Below are positions 43,986 through 56,000 of a stretch of DNA of 64,000 nucleotides, one piece after another. The stretch spans positions 124,885,798 to 124,949,797 of the forward strand of contig NC_061118.1 of assembly GCF_002878395.1 (NCBI RefSeq), given 5' to 3'. Within the stretch, counting starts at the first letter, position 1; each line of letters starts with the position of its first letter. The translations under genes were made by a program, and so were the position numbers. Under the pieces are notes generated by a model. The model had not been told where the DNA came from and did not search any database. It saw only the letters and a list, made by a program, of their open reading frames with translations. The stretch is from Capsicum annuum. Lineage: Eukaryota > Streptophyta > Magnoliopsida > Solanales > Solanaceae.

Positions 43986-46674
43986 CAACAACAACAACAA
44001 CAAACCCAGTATACTCCCACATGTGGAGTCTAGGGAGGGTAGTGTATACGCAGTCCATACCACTACCTCTCAAGAGGTAGAGAGACTGTTTATAATAGAC
44101 CCCTGGCTCAAGATAAAATGCAGTATGCAAATGCATCAAAAGCATAGAACACAATAAAATAACAGAGAAATGACATCAACAAAAAGAATGTACATTGCCA
44201 AACAAAAGACACCAAGATCCACCAACTTACTTACTACAAGTCAACCACAACCATAGCCCTATCCTAATATTTTTCCTCCACATCTTTCTATCTAGGGTCA
44301 TGTCTTTACTCAGCTGTAACTGCTCCATGTCATGATTAATCACTTCTCTCTACTATTTCTTTAGTCTACCCCTACCCCACTTGAAACCTTCCAAGGCCAA
44401 CCTCTCACACCTATAAACTAGGGCATCCATGCCCTTCCTCATCACATGACCAAACCAACTCAACCGTACATCCCATATTTTATCCTCCACCGACACCACT
44501 CCTACCTTTTCCCATATTATTTCATTCCTAACCCTATCATTCCTTGTGAATCCACACATTAAACTCAATATTCTTATTTCTTCCAACTTTAACCTGTGAA
44601 TGTGAGAATTCTTAACCTACCAACACTCCACTCCATACAACACAGTAGGTTAGACTGAAACTCTATAGAATTTTCCTTTCAGCTTGGGGGGCACCTTCTT
44701 ATTGAATAACATTCCCAAAGCGAGCCTCTATTTCATCCAACCTACCCCAATACGGTGAGAGACATCCTCATCTATCTCTTTATTTCCCTGAATAGTAGAC
44801 TTAAGGTACTTAAAACTATCCCTTTTGCAAATCGCATGAGAATCTAACTTCAAGACCACCTCCTCCTCTTACCTCAAGTCACTAAACTTGCACTCCAAGT
44901 ACTCCATCTTAGTCCTACTGAACTGGAAACCTTTAGACTCTAGGGTTTGTCTCCAAACCTCCAACTTATCACTAAGAACTTGTCATAACTCATCAATCAA
45001 AACTATATCATCCGCAAAAAACATACACCAAGGTACCTCACCTTGTATATTCCGTGTCAACACATCCATCACCAAAGCGAACCAAAAGAAAACTAAGAGT
45101 TGATCCCTGATGCAACCCTATCAATATTGGTAAATGCTAAAAATCTCCTCCCACCATCTTTACCCGAGTCTTCGCCCCCTCATACATGTCCTTAATTTCT
45201 CTGATGTACACCACCAGGACCCTTCTCGCCTCTAAGTATCTCCAAATAACCTCTCTAGGGACCTTGTTATCAATAAACACCATGTGAATATCCCTCTTCC
45301 TCTCTCTATACTGCTCTACTAGTCTCTACACTAGGTGAATTGCCTCAGTCGCAGAGCAACCAGGCATAAAATCAAATTAATTATCCAAAATAGACACAAT
45401 TGTCCTCAACCTTCTCTCCAGCACCCTCTCTCAAATCATTATCATGTGACTCAATAACTTAATACCCCGGTAGTTATTGTAACTCTGAATGTCACCGTTG
45501 TTCTTATATAAATGAATCATTATGCTCTATCTCCATACCTTGGGCATCTTTGCTGACTTAAAAATTTAGTTAAATAATTTGGTCTGCCAGCTCAACCCTA
45601 TCCCTTCAGAGAACTTCCAAAAATCCACCAGAATCTCATCGGATTCTATCCCCCTCATAATTCAAGAGCCTATGAAAATACGACTGCCATCTTTTCTAAA
45701 TGAGTGCGTCATCCACCAAAACTCTGCCATCCTCCCCCTTAATGCACTTTACCTAGTCCAGATCACGACTCTTCCGCTATCTAAACTTGGGAAACCTGAA
45801 CAACCTCTTCTTCCCACCTTGCTCCTCTAACCCCTTATACAAAATCTCAAAAGCTACTATCTTAGAAGTCGTAACTTCTAACTTATCCTCTTTCTTAGCA
45901 AACTTGTACTCCTCCCTACTCATCTGCTTCTCATCTTCCTCTTTACTCTCAACTAACTTAGCGTAAACCACCTTTTTTGTCTCAACCTTTTTATTAACCT
46001 CTTCATTCCACCATCAATCCCTTCGATACCGACCGGACCATCCTCTTAAGACACCCAACACCTCTCTAGAAGCCTCCCTAATGCAAACAGTAGCCTTATC
46101 CCACATACTATCCATGTCTCCCCTGCGCTCCCACACCACAATCCCCTCTAATTTGGCCCCTATCTCCATAGCACTAACTGGAGAAAAACTGCCCCACCTA
46201 ACTCTTGGTCAAACCTTCCCACCCCACCTTATCTTGCCTTTCTTGATAACTAGGTCTATCACGAAGAGTCTATGTTGTGTCACAAGGTTCTTGCTAGAAA
46301 TTACCTTACTATACTTACAAAAAACTCTATCCCCCTTCCTAAGCAGCAAGAAGACAATCTGAATCTTAGCTATCCTACTCTAAATAGTAACTAAGTGCTC
46401 TTCCTTCTTTGGAAAGCTGGAATTCACAACCACCAACCCAAAGGCCCTCGCAAAATCTAAAAGAGCAGCTCCTTTATAATTCTTAACCCTAAACCCAAAG
46501 CCCCCATCACATCATCGTACCCTAACGGCAAAGACCTGATGTGCCCATTGAAATCCCCTCATATAAAAATCTTATACAAACAAGGCATACCTTTAACCAC
46601 CTTATCAAAAAAATTTCAAAAATTGTTCTTCTCCTTCTCGCCTAGGCCCACCTGAGGTGCATACACACTGCAAA
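43986..46674 (-). mobile_element. 5'-truncated RTE-like LINE inside the E2 LTR
   Basis: Flanked by TGTAATTAATTGTACAATA (43967-43985) and TGTAGTTAATTGTACAATA (46675-46693), which match at 18 of 19 bases. The 3' end (minus strand) is a (TTG)n tail, typical of RTE-clade elements. It is preceded by a 3' untranslated region familiar from solanaceous genomes: GGGTTTGTTG... with a short hairpin near 44060-44075 ('acctctcaagaggt'). Length 2689 bp; the first part of the endonuclease is missing. Confidence 0.75.
44340..46670 (-). pseudogene. Endonuclease/reverse transcriptase ORF of the LINE
   Basis: The reading starts inside the endonuclease (SVYAPQVGLGEKEKNN near 46660; GDFNGHIRSLPLGYDD near 46540). 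A linker follows, with VVYAKLVESKEEDEKQMSRE (45777-45971). The RT has an intact FADD motif (45007-45018, FFADDIVLIDE). The C-terminus is open at 44353-44586, with [20 protein letters not shown], then [11 protein letters not shown] and RCERLALEG. All are typical of the plant RTE protein. It would nick target DNA and copy its own RNA. Many stops and frameshifts. Confidence 0.75.
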
Positions 46675-47511
46675 TGTAGTTAATTGTACAATATTGAGAT
46701 GAATAAAAAGCAAAATTTTCTATTGAATAATTACCCAAAAATCTCATAAATAATGAAAAGAATGTAAAGTAATATACTAGAACATGTAAGAACGTAATGT
46801 AATAAAATATAAACCCTAGGGTCTTTATACTCTCTAAAAATATCCCAAAAATCCTAATAAAAGTAAAAAAGGAAAAGTAAGTTGGCACAAGGTACGGCTT
46901 GATCGTCCACTCATAAGGACTTCTTATGAGTCAGACTGTGCCTCTTGTATTTATTCCAGTTCATAATTTTCTAGGCTTCAACATTCTGTTCTTCTTACAA
47001 TTTTTGCTCATGAGTCATATCATGATCATACAACTCATGGCCTCCACTCATTACCACCTGGCACTTCTTATTTTAATTTTTTGGACACTGATCTATTTAT
47101 ATTTTGATAACTGAATTGTACTCAGACTTCTAACTCATCTTCTTCTGAGACTTTACCTCTAAATCTTGAAGTTAGTTTCTGTTCTCTTTAGGATTTCTTG
47201 ACACCACCCATATCCTCATCTTACATTTATTATGCTTCACTCGTTCATTTTCTATATTTATCTTTTCTGCTTGGCTTTGGTTTTTGTTGTACTTATGAGT
47301 CAAACTATGAGCCGATGTGTTGAAGACTCGTGAGGTGACTCGTACCATTTGTATACTTGGTCTTTTTCAGGTCTTTTTCTTCCAATATCATTCCAGTCTT
47401 TTATTGACCTATTTTACCTGTAAGAAGTACAAAATGAAATCCTATCTCCTCAAACAACCTTAGTACAAGAGAAAATTCTTTGTTTTAAGAATCGAACGTG
47501 CCATGTTTCCA
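46675..47511 (-). repeat. 5' LTR of E2, piece 1 of 3 (transcription start side)
   Basis: Aligns with 20880-21672. Ends on the plus strand in CGTGCCATGTTTCCA, the counterpart of CGTATGTTTCCA at 21672. Followed by the duplication TGGTA (47512-47516). Confidence 0.8.
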
Positions 47512-47780
47512 TGGTAAAAATTCCTACCCCACTAAACATAGGGAAATATTCTAGTATAGAATTCCATCCATCAAATAAATTACCTATACCATTCCCAAGA
47601 CCATCATTTTTTGACATCTCATGCACAGGAAATGACTTGGACAAGAGGGGAAATGGTTTGGATAGACTCATCTTTGACTTATCTTAAATATCATCTTTTT
47701 TTGTTGGCTGGTATCCTAACCCATACTTAAATGCCTTTTTTGGGACCATAATGGGCTCAAAAATTCCTTCTAAGTTCTTA
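47512..47780 (-). pseudogene. E1 segment after protease, cut by E2
   Basis: Minus-strand reading MVPKKAFKYGLGYQPTKKDD (about 47745-47685), a stop, then MSKNDGLGNGIG and SGVGIFT up to the insertion point. Tat/Ogre proteins have such Gly-rich text between protease and RT. The frame continues at 20125 beyond E2. Confidence 0.6.
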
Positions 47781-48600
47781 CCCAAAACTCAACCAGTGTT
47801 GAACCCACTTCTTAATATCACAGTCATAATAATTTTATAGATAGAAGGCATTGGCATTTGGGGCATCAGATCTTTCTCCGCAACACTTACAATTCCCACT
47901 ATATAAAAACTACTACTCCTCAGAATATCTTTATTCACAGGTACATAACCATTGGGATAATTCAAATGGCTTCCTTTACCTTGAATGACAACTTTGTGGT
48001 CTTCCCAAATAAACTTTAATAATTCATGAAAGGTCAATGAAACTGCATTTTTTCCATAGATCCATGGTCTCCCCTGTAGCAAGTTGAACTAGGATGGATA
48101 TCCATAACATAAAATTTAGTCTTGAATTCAGCATATCCCATCTATATATAGAAGTCAACTTCACCTATAGTGTTTCTCTACCTTTCATTAAGAGCTCACA
48201 TATTAACAACACTTTGGAAAACTTTTCCAAAGTCATAGCCAAGTTGATCAAATATGAAAAAGGATAAATATTCAAAACAGATCCATCATCTATCAATACA
48301 CAATTAATTATATAGTACTAATAACCAACAGTGATGTGTAAGTCTTTGTTATGCATTACCTCCTAAAAAGGCAACTCTTCTTCACTAAACGAAATGCGAT
48401 AACTTCCCATAATGTTCCCTATCATCGCAGCCATATTTTCAACACTCGTACCTATAGGAACATATGCTTTATCTAGGACTTCAATAAAGGTTTCTAGAGG
48501 TATTGTGAACTCATTAACAATGCCTAAATAGAAATTTAGGTTGGAGTCTTTTCTAAATGCTTGATAATTGAATACTCTTTTGGTTGCATACACCTTTGAA
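47781..48600 (-). pseudogene. Protease region of E1
   Basis: A linker is open at 48363-48593 (DKAYVPIGTSVENMAAMIGN, then SYRISFSEEELPF). The protease active site is VLIDDGSVLNI, with DDG at 48282-48290. The region continues with LQGRPWIYGKNAVS, then KFIWEDHKVVIQGKGSHLNY (47789-48082). This is the normal text order for Tat/Ogre: LxGRPWIH closes the protease. Broken by several stops between 48090 and 48360. Confidence 0.75.
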
Positions 48601-48649
48601 ATTATTTTTCCTCCCCTTCAGTGATTGTCCTTTTGTGTGAATTTTTTCT

Positions 48650-50944
48650 GTTGGTCAAATCTTTAGGAATATAGCATTGTCAAGATCATTCATCCCTTGT
48701 GACGTGGCAGTCTCTACAATAAATTCCTTTCTAGCGGTGGTAGATCATACACCTGAGTTGGGGATGTCATCACTATAAATGGGGGTGTTTCATTGACACT
48801 TAAGGTAGCTATGTCCTTCTCTATCATCTCCACTACTTCTATCTTTTTGGCTTTTCTAAATCTACCTTAGTAATAGTCTTGCTAGATACCTATTGGCCCT
48901 CTATTTTGACCATGTTAATCATGGCTTCCCTATGATTAGGCAATGGATTACTGGTGATATTTGGTGTCGATGCCTAAAAAGTGATGACCTTCTAATAAAT
49001 CAAGTCTTGGATCTTATGTTTCAAGTTGATGAAATCTTCAAAATTATACACTAATGCTTCCAAATAATAAGCACAAATGTGATTGGCATAAAAGAATAAG
49101 TAATTCGGATTGGTAGGTTTCTGTTGGATAGGCTGTATATAACTAGCTTTTTTTAATCTTTCAAAGAGCTAGGTGCGACTTTCATCCAATGGCGTGAATT
49201 TTTAGGGAGGTTTCTTTTTGAGATTTGGACATGGGAGCTTTACTAGTTTTGATTAGCGGGGGGAGGTACTTGATGATAGTTTGGAGGAGCTTGGATATAT
49301 ATTTGGTTGTTTGGAAGAGAAACTTGAACATGAGACTAATAATTTGGCTGCAGAACTTGGTATTGGAGTAAAATATTTAGCTGTGGAACTTGGTATTATG
49401 GTTGGGCCTAGAATACAGGCTAAAAACTTAGTGACGATGGAGAGGAAAGAACATTCCTAGGTTTGAATTTCTTCAATTTAGAAATAGAATTATTAAAGAC
49501 CACAATCACATGTTCTCTTATCTTCATTGGGACCTTAGAAGACCGAGATGATGTTAGGGTTCTGATAATCTTTCCTGTTTGAATGCCATCCTCTAGCGAT
49601 TCCCTAATTTTTACCAAATTTGTGATGTTTTCCCTGACAGTGGATACCATCCTAGTATAAGATTCTCTCTCTTAACCTCAAGAGAACATTGACACCATTT
49701 TCTCCTTAGATATGGGAGGTTGTACCTTAGTTAATTCTTTTCTCTAATAAAAGGCATAGTCTCAGAAACACTTACCATTCTTCTGCTTGATTCGGTCTAG
49801 TGACTATCGATCAGAGACTATTTAATTGTTAAATGCAAACCTATTGAGAAATCTTTTAGCCAATTCCCTCTAGCCAGACCATCTTTTCAGTTCTTGAGAC
49901 ATGAACAAATCTAAAGCTTTGCTGCTTAAGATTCAGCTAAATAAGCACATTAGTAATCCCTTATTTCTTCGTACTCTAACTATTTGGTCTCAATACGTTC
50001 TTAGATAATCCATGGGATTTCCAGTTCCATTGAACACTTCAAATTTAAGAACCTTATACCGTTCCAATAGATCTTCTCCAATGTGCACACACGGATCATC
50101 GTACACCAAAGCATAATTATCCCCTATCTCAAAAGATTGCCTAATCCTAATAATATCTTCATTCATGGGCAGTAACTTCTTTTAATACTTGATCCTCCAC
50201 TCTTTTTTCTTCTTCTTGTAATGGTCTACCTTGGAATTAGGAAATTAGTTGTAGATGTGAAGGGATATGATGACAAGAGAAGGATTTAGAATGATAGCTT
50301 GATTTTGAGGATAAGAAGAGGTTGGGTGTTAGTTGTTGAGGATATTTTGAAATTGAGAACACTTTGGGGAATTTGAGAGTATTTTGGGGCAATCTATGGG
50401 GGATTTTATGGATTTGGAAATAAATCTTGTGGGTTTGGAAATGGATTTTGTGGGTTTGGAAATGGGTTTTATGGATTTGGAGATAGATATTGTGGATTTG
50501 GAAGCAAATTTTGTGGGTTTGGAAATGGGTTTTAGAAATTTGGAAATGAATTTTGTGGATTTGGAAACAGATTTTATAGGTTTAGGGATAGATTTTATGG
50601 ATGGTAATCATCTGGGTTATTTTCTCAATTTGTGTTGTGGAAACATGAATTGGAGGATTATCGATTATGAGATTTTTTGGTAACTGGTAAACGTAGGCAA
50701 ATGATATGGTATTTGGATGATTCGTGAGAATAGGAGTATTAAGGGGAGGAATTTGGAGTGGAGTCTTGTGTTATCCTAGGATAGGAGCATTGGGGATGGT
50801 ATCCAGATTAGCCAAATATCTGGTATTATTCATCTCCTCTTAAAGCATTTTCGATATTCTCGCTAGCTCAACAATCATCTCGTTTTTTTCTACCATCATA
50901 ATGTCCCTGATGGTCAATGTGTTATCTTCGCCACCTCCAGTCAT
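48650..50944 (-). pseudogene. Gag of E1
   Basis: Likely start at 50944: MTGGGEDNTLTIRDIMMVEK, a charged N-terminus predicted as coiled coil. Next comes a low-complexity part made by the 21-bp repeats (50401-50601), then decayed capsid text (about 50200-49650), then the open piece 49420-49650 with TNLVKIRESLEDGIQTGKII. That phrase is typical for the gag C-terminal half of Tat elements. Downstream 48650-49400 is low complexity (Gln/Pro-like on the minus strand). Not functional. Confidence 0.65.
50401..50601 (-). repeat. 21-bp minisatellite in E1 gag
   Basis: About 9.5 units of exactly 21 bp, plus-strand consensus RRATTTTRTGGRTTTGGAAAT. In gag frame each unit gives a seven-residue motif like HKIHFQT. 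On the opposite strand it makes an apparent 99-codon ORF with MDFVGLE repeats, which I take to be an artefact of the repeat. Confidence 0.85.
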
Positions 50945-51347
50945 TGAATGACTGTTAGGGGATGAGATTTTATGAACTTTTGACCTTTTAAAGTAAGGAT
51001 ATTCCGCTAGCTTATTTAAATATGAAGTAGTTTTATATTATCTATAAAGTAAAATAACTCAAAGGATGATGTGTTAGATCCCATATATATCATAAATAAC
51101 ACAAGATATTTGACAAAAAGTAACCACATCAAGTTGTTTTTATCATAGACAAATGTATCCATGGCAAACTAATCCATGGGAGAATAGTGGATAAATTTTT
51201 CTTTGATTCAAACAAATGCACATGAAAACATAAGGCAGTTATATCACATAATGACATTATAGTAACCACATATCCTACTTGGGGTAACCCTTTTGAGCCT
51301 AGGGTTTGCCTAACAAATTTTGAAGAAAATATATGCCTTTTTAAAAG
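50945..51347 (-). other. Spacer between extra ORF and gag of E1
   Basis: AT-rich, no readable domain on either strand. Confidence 0.5.
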
Positions 51348-52990
51348 CTAATCCATTATCCACCCAAATTTACATAAAAATATAAAAAAAGTCATAAATT
51401 TCTTCAAAAGTAGCATAAGGGGTATACAATATTTAGGGAAATGGTAGATAATAGGAAAGAAAGGACAAGATCCCACGCAGGGGATTGAAAAACTAGCTCC
51501 TAGATGCTCCTTCATTGGCCTTTGCCTTTTCAGCTTTATCCACATCTTGCCATACGTGATATCTGTTAAGGATATGGTGACTCCCGCATAACTACGCTTT
51601 GTTCTCGTAGGTCATATTTTCTATGCTATCAATTTGAGAAACCACACAATCATTTAAATCTACCAGTCACCACCTAGCGTTACCAAACTCTTGCCTGACT
51701 CACTTTAACTCTTCTCTCAACTGGTGTATGGTTGAGGAATCCTCCATATGCATCTATTGGTGTGAGTTCTCACTTTATTGGAATTCGTCTTAAAGCTTTT
51801 GGAAATATTTCTGATGTTCTAATTCTATATCAACAATTTGGGTGGTTACATTCTACCTCGAGATCAATGTTTCAACAAGATTCTTCTTCAAACACTCCTT
51901 ATAAGTGTCACTGACTTTGGGTTTATAACCTACACGAAAAGAGACTTCGGGTTCATACCCGAATCTTGGATGAATCATGTCAATTTCTCTTCATGGGAAC
52001 ACCATAGTTTTTAATAAACCTAGCACAAATGCCAATGCTCTTTTCTCCTTTTATTTTCCTCTGTTTAAAATTTATGTCTTAACTTCTCAAAGGCGTTATA
52101 CCTTCCAAATAGGTGATACAACTCATGGGAAGATATGTTTGCCACATCATATTTCCCCAACCTGGTATCATCATTGATTAAAAAGGCATCATTGATCTCT
52201 TGATAGTCCCATACAATAGGGACTAGAATGCTTTTATCAGGTGCACTTCTTTTCTTGTCACACGTATCAATTCTCTCATAATTAGTTATCACCTCTTCAA
52301 TGGTGGGGGTCAATTTAACATACCCTAAGTAAAACACCATATTGTCATCATTCAAAAATGTCATTAACACATGGATAATTTTAGGCTAAGCATCCATCTC
52401 TATAAGCAATGGTAGATGCCGTATATGCATACTAATGGTATTTTTATCTGTTGTACTCATAATATTCAACCATGATTTCAGGAAGTTATTAGGTTTGGTA
52501 ACCATCTTGACTCTTTTGCAGAGGTATGGTTGGGCGATTCCTACAGGAAAGCAAACAAGAATAAGTCTTCCCCTACCATAAAGGATAATAGATTGGTTTG
52601 AATAAACATACATTTCTTCAACACATAAACATGGTTCGACTGTAATTGACTCATGACCAATAGACACAAGGCAATTTTTCTAATGTACTCAGTATCCTCT
52701 CGAGTATTGGGTCATCCTAGCTCATGCCTAATGGAAAGTTTTCGTCATTGTTTTATCCTAGGTGTTTCGAGTGGGTTTGAACCAGGTTTTCAAGTGAACG
52801 ACTAAGGTTTGGAAATACAAACACCAATCAGAAACCTCACGTGTGGACAAACCATTATATTTCCAACACTTTAGTTGGAGTTGAACAATAGGGGCCGGGA
52901 CAACCACAAAACCACAAGAAAATTTGTATATTTCAAATGGGAAGCATGGCATGAAATGCAACAGTTTAATTTTGCAGAATTTAAACACAT
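51348..52990 (-). pseudogene. Extra ORF upstream of gag in E1 (Ogre ORF1)
   Basis: Open pieces lie at 52758-52988, 52386-52667, 52065-52370 and 51348-51545. The third contains LGYVKLTPTIEEVITNYERI, similar to proteins encoded upstream of gag in Ogre/Tat elements, which resemble the plant mobile domain family (from memory). The last part is Lys/Glu-rich in decayed form, perhaps a coiled coil. The function in Ogre is unknown. Frameshifts between all pieces. Confidence 0.55.
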
Positions 52991-53071
52991 AAGCAAATAA
53001 ATAGTTTAATCATTACAATAGTTACTCAAAATAAACTAATTCAAATACTTGGTTAGAACCTAGTTAGACCA

Positions 53072-53087
53072 CCCAGCAGAGTTGCCG
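53072..53087 (-). other. Primer-binding site of E1 (tRNA-Arg type)
   Basis: Minus strand CGGCAACTCTGCTGGG, four bases after the 5' LTR. It is close to TGGCGACTCTGCTGGGGA, the site I know from Ogre-type elements. It fixes 53092-57019 as the 5' LTR. Confidence 0.65.
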
Positions 53088-53091
53088 TTTC

Positions 53092-56000
53092 GGTTTTGTA
53101 GAGAAATGACTTTTGTGTTATTCACGGTTCAAATTATTTTAAAAAAAGTTTTTAAACTTGACAATACTGTTTCCACATAATTTATTTAAGAAAATTATAA
53201 GAACCTTTAGAAATTACATAAATAATTCCAAAAAATAAAAATCATTTAAGCTTGAAGATTTTGAGTAAGTAGTTCTTATTAATACTCTTGGAAGGTTGTT
53301 AAGTCACCAAGAGTATTCTGCTAACTTACGGTTATTCGAACTGTTTAAAAAAATGATTCTTTGACTAACTTTGAAAAAACAAGGTGATTTTTTGAAAAGT
53401 AATTGGTTAAGAAAATATTTTTTGAGGTTTATGCAAAATTATTTTTTAATGACTTAATAGAAAATTTAACTAGGCCTTAGGAAACAGCTAGCAAATAAAC
53501 ATAAGGAAAAAGAGGTAAAGGGAAGAGATTGAGATATTTAGACCCCTCTGACCCCAAATCTATGAAACTTGTCCTAAATTATTCATTTGGGCTATTGGCT
53601 CACCTGCACCTGTCCTAAACTAGTCACTTTGGGCTTTCATCCCACAATCGCTTCTCCTGTATTAATTTCCAACTTTGGCTTCGAGGCCCAAATTAATGAA
53701 TGAATGAATGAATAAGTAAGTAAAAATAACAATACAAATTTAGTGATTTTTCATCAACGGGTTTTGACCTATTTTCTTCTTCTATTATTACCAAGTTCTT
53801 TATCAAAATGTCAATTTGCCTTGAAATAATTGTAGAAGTCGACTCAAAGAGGTGGGTCTTATTGTCGGATCATGAAATTCAAAGGGAAGAGAGTCTGTGT
53901 GCTCCAACGGATTTCTATGCAAAAACCAGAAAAAAACATTTGTAGATGACCAGCAAAAAAATAAAGGAAAGAAAAGTAAGTTGACACATAGCAAACTAAA
54001 GAAAAGGATAATCAAAATTAGTTAACACATGATCAACCAAAGAAGGAAGGAAAATAAAGAGAAAAATTATAAGAATGAAACACATGTGAATATATCCAGA
54101 CAGTCATGCAAACACACTAAGTGGTATCTTGATGTGAGATTTCTTTCTACTCGAATGAAAGTAATGTATTTGATACCAAAGCATACCATTAGTGGCACAT
54201 AAACACACTGCAAATTTATTGGAAAGGTCGTCATGGTCAAAGTATAATTGCTTCATAAACAGTCAATGAAAACAACACACAAAACTTATTCATGATTATA
54301 TTAAGATAAGAATATGATCAAAATGTGGCCATAATTATACATACTGGCTGAGACACCAAATAAAAATACAAGGTTGTATATCAACCGATTCTATTAAGAA
54401 AACAAATATTATGAAACTAGAGCCTAAAATAATAATGCACACAACAGTCGCATTAAGAGCAAGTAAGTTGTTCAATACTACACTCACGAATCAAAGAAAT
54501 AGATATAAAACTAGCAGTTTTAAAAATACTATTTTACTTCCTATTTTGAGCTTTTCGGTTAGACAAAACAATATATACATTAATTGTAACACACCTATTG
54601 CACCTAACAACAAGACGAGCAGTTATTATACAAGGAAAAATGCTTAAATAATTTTCACTATTGAGTCCTGATAGAAGGCATTTAAGGTAGGAAACAAAAA
54701 CTTGTGATGCTCTGTTCCGTGTTTTAACCTTGTTTATGAGAGTAAGATGTATACATCTTTATCTCTCCCTTCTTGATGTTATCGACAAAGAAATATCCTT
54801 GAGAATCCTTTGCATAAGCACAAATTAACTACATAATGTAATGATAATAAAAGTCAAGCTATTCCCTTCAAACTGATATACTAGAATGTCCAACCGTTCA
54901 ACAAGACACAATTGCATTTACCTTTTTAACAATAACACATATAGGAAACAAACTCAATGGACAAACAGAAATAAAAATCTAAATTTCATACCAAAAAGGG
55001 GAACAACCAACAAAACTAAAAAGGAGAGGTGGAAGGACATACTATTCTCATCCTCATCCTCATCCTCTTTCCCATAAACTCAAAATGAGCTTCTTATAAT
55101 TAAATAGTCTTCAAGAAATCATGGGATTTTATGGTTTAATATTGGATATTTCTCATTATTCTTTTAGAATTTGAGAAGCCAAAGAAAATCAAGAGGTAGT
55201 CCTACTAATGACACTACTAACTAAATAGTAACAATGAATTAAAACAAGATAATGTCAAGCTAAAACAATGAAGTAAAAATTAGAGCATGAAATTAGCTGA
55301 TAAATCATTGGATCAAAACACAAGCAATACACAAGATAAACTAGTAAGTTGATATGAAGATTAAACAATGAAGTGCAAAATTGAGACATGAAAAAAGAAG
55401 ATGAAACCACAAATTAAAATATAAAGATAGGATCTGATATTAACATAGCAATATGACAAATATTATCTTCTTCAAGAAAATCCTATGGCCTTCAAGGCCT
55501 CTATAACAAATAATCCCAGCCTTATCATGATTGACACTAAACAAGTATCGACACTGTGAATGAGATAAAGAAGAAAATAATAAAATTAATAGGTAAAAAG
55601 TATGTTTACCTCTTTTGGGGCAGCAAAATGAGACTTTGAGCTACCATCAGACTCTCGATTTCCTCTGAAAAATGTCGCGTCAATTCCAGAACTTCCATTA
55701 ACTGATGACTTTCATTAGAAAATTTTTTACTAAAGAATATTTCACTGGTTTCTCAAAAGTTTTTCTTTTCCTATAGACCCTCCTTTTTGAGCTCAACAGT
55801 GAGTCATATATAGAAACTATTGAGGGTTGATTTTTAGGCTTTGAACAATGTGTGAAAAGAGGACATCAAGGGTATTTCAGAATTTTTGGTAGAGATACTA
55901 TGAATTAGAGTTCAAGAGAAGGTTTCCCAGCCAACAACTTGTACTAATTTCAAATTTTTTGAGACACTTTGAAAAAAATCAACCAATGGAAAATGGGGCA

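Larger units (their letters stand above)
20131..47511 (-). mobile_element. Athila-like Ty3/gypsy retrotransposon (E2), with nested insertions
   Basis: Duplications TGGAA (20126-20130) and TGGTA (47512-47516) flank it. Minus-strand order: 5' LTR (in three pieces), tRNA-Asp-like primer site, gag, protease, RT, RNase H, integrase, repeated linker, extra ORF, 3' LTR. Gag and pol phrases and the downstream ORF match Athila. Removing the inner chromovirus and LINE leaves about 14 kb, near the size of large Athila elements. Its LTRs differ at roughly a fifth of positions by eye, so it is old but younger than E1. Confidence 0.85.

Noticed and set aside
44353..44586. Independent small gene
   Set aside because: It is the C-terminal end of the LINE reverse transcriptase protein, in line with FADD upstream.
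47450..47671. A single 73-codon gene
   Set aside because: It runs from E1 coding sequence across the insertion point at 47511 into the E2 LTR; the tail is LTR sequence.
50384..50683. 99-codon plus-strand ORF with MDFVGLE repeats
   Set aside because: It is the opposite strand of the 21-bp minisatellite within E1 gag; the repeat length divisible by three keeps all frames regular.
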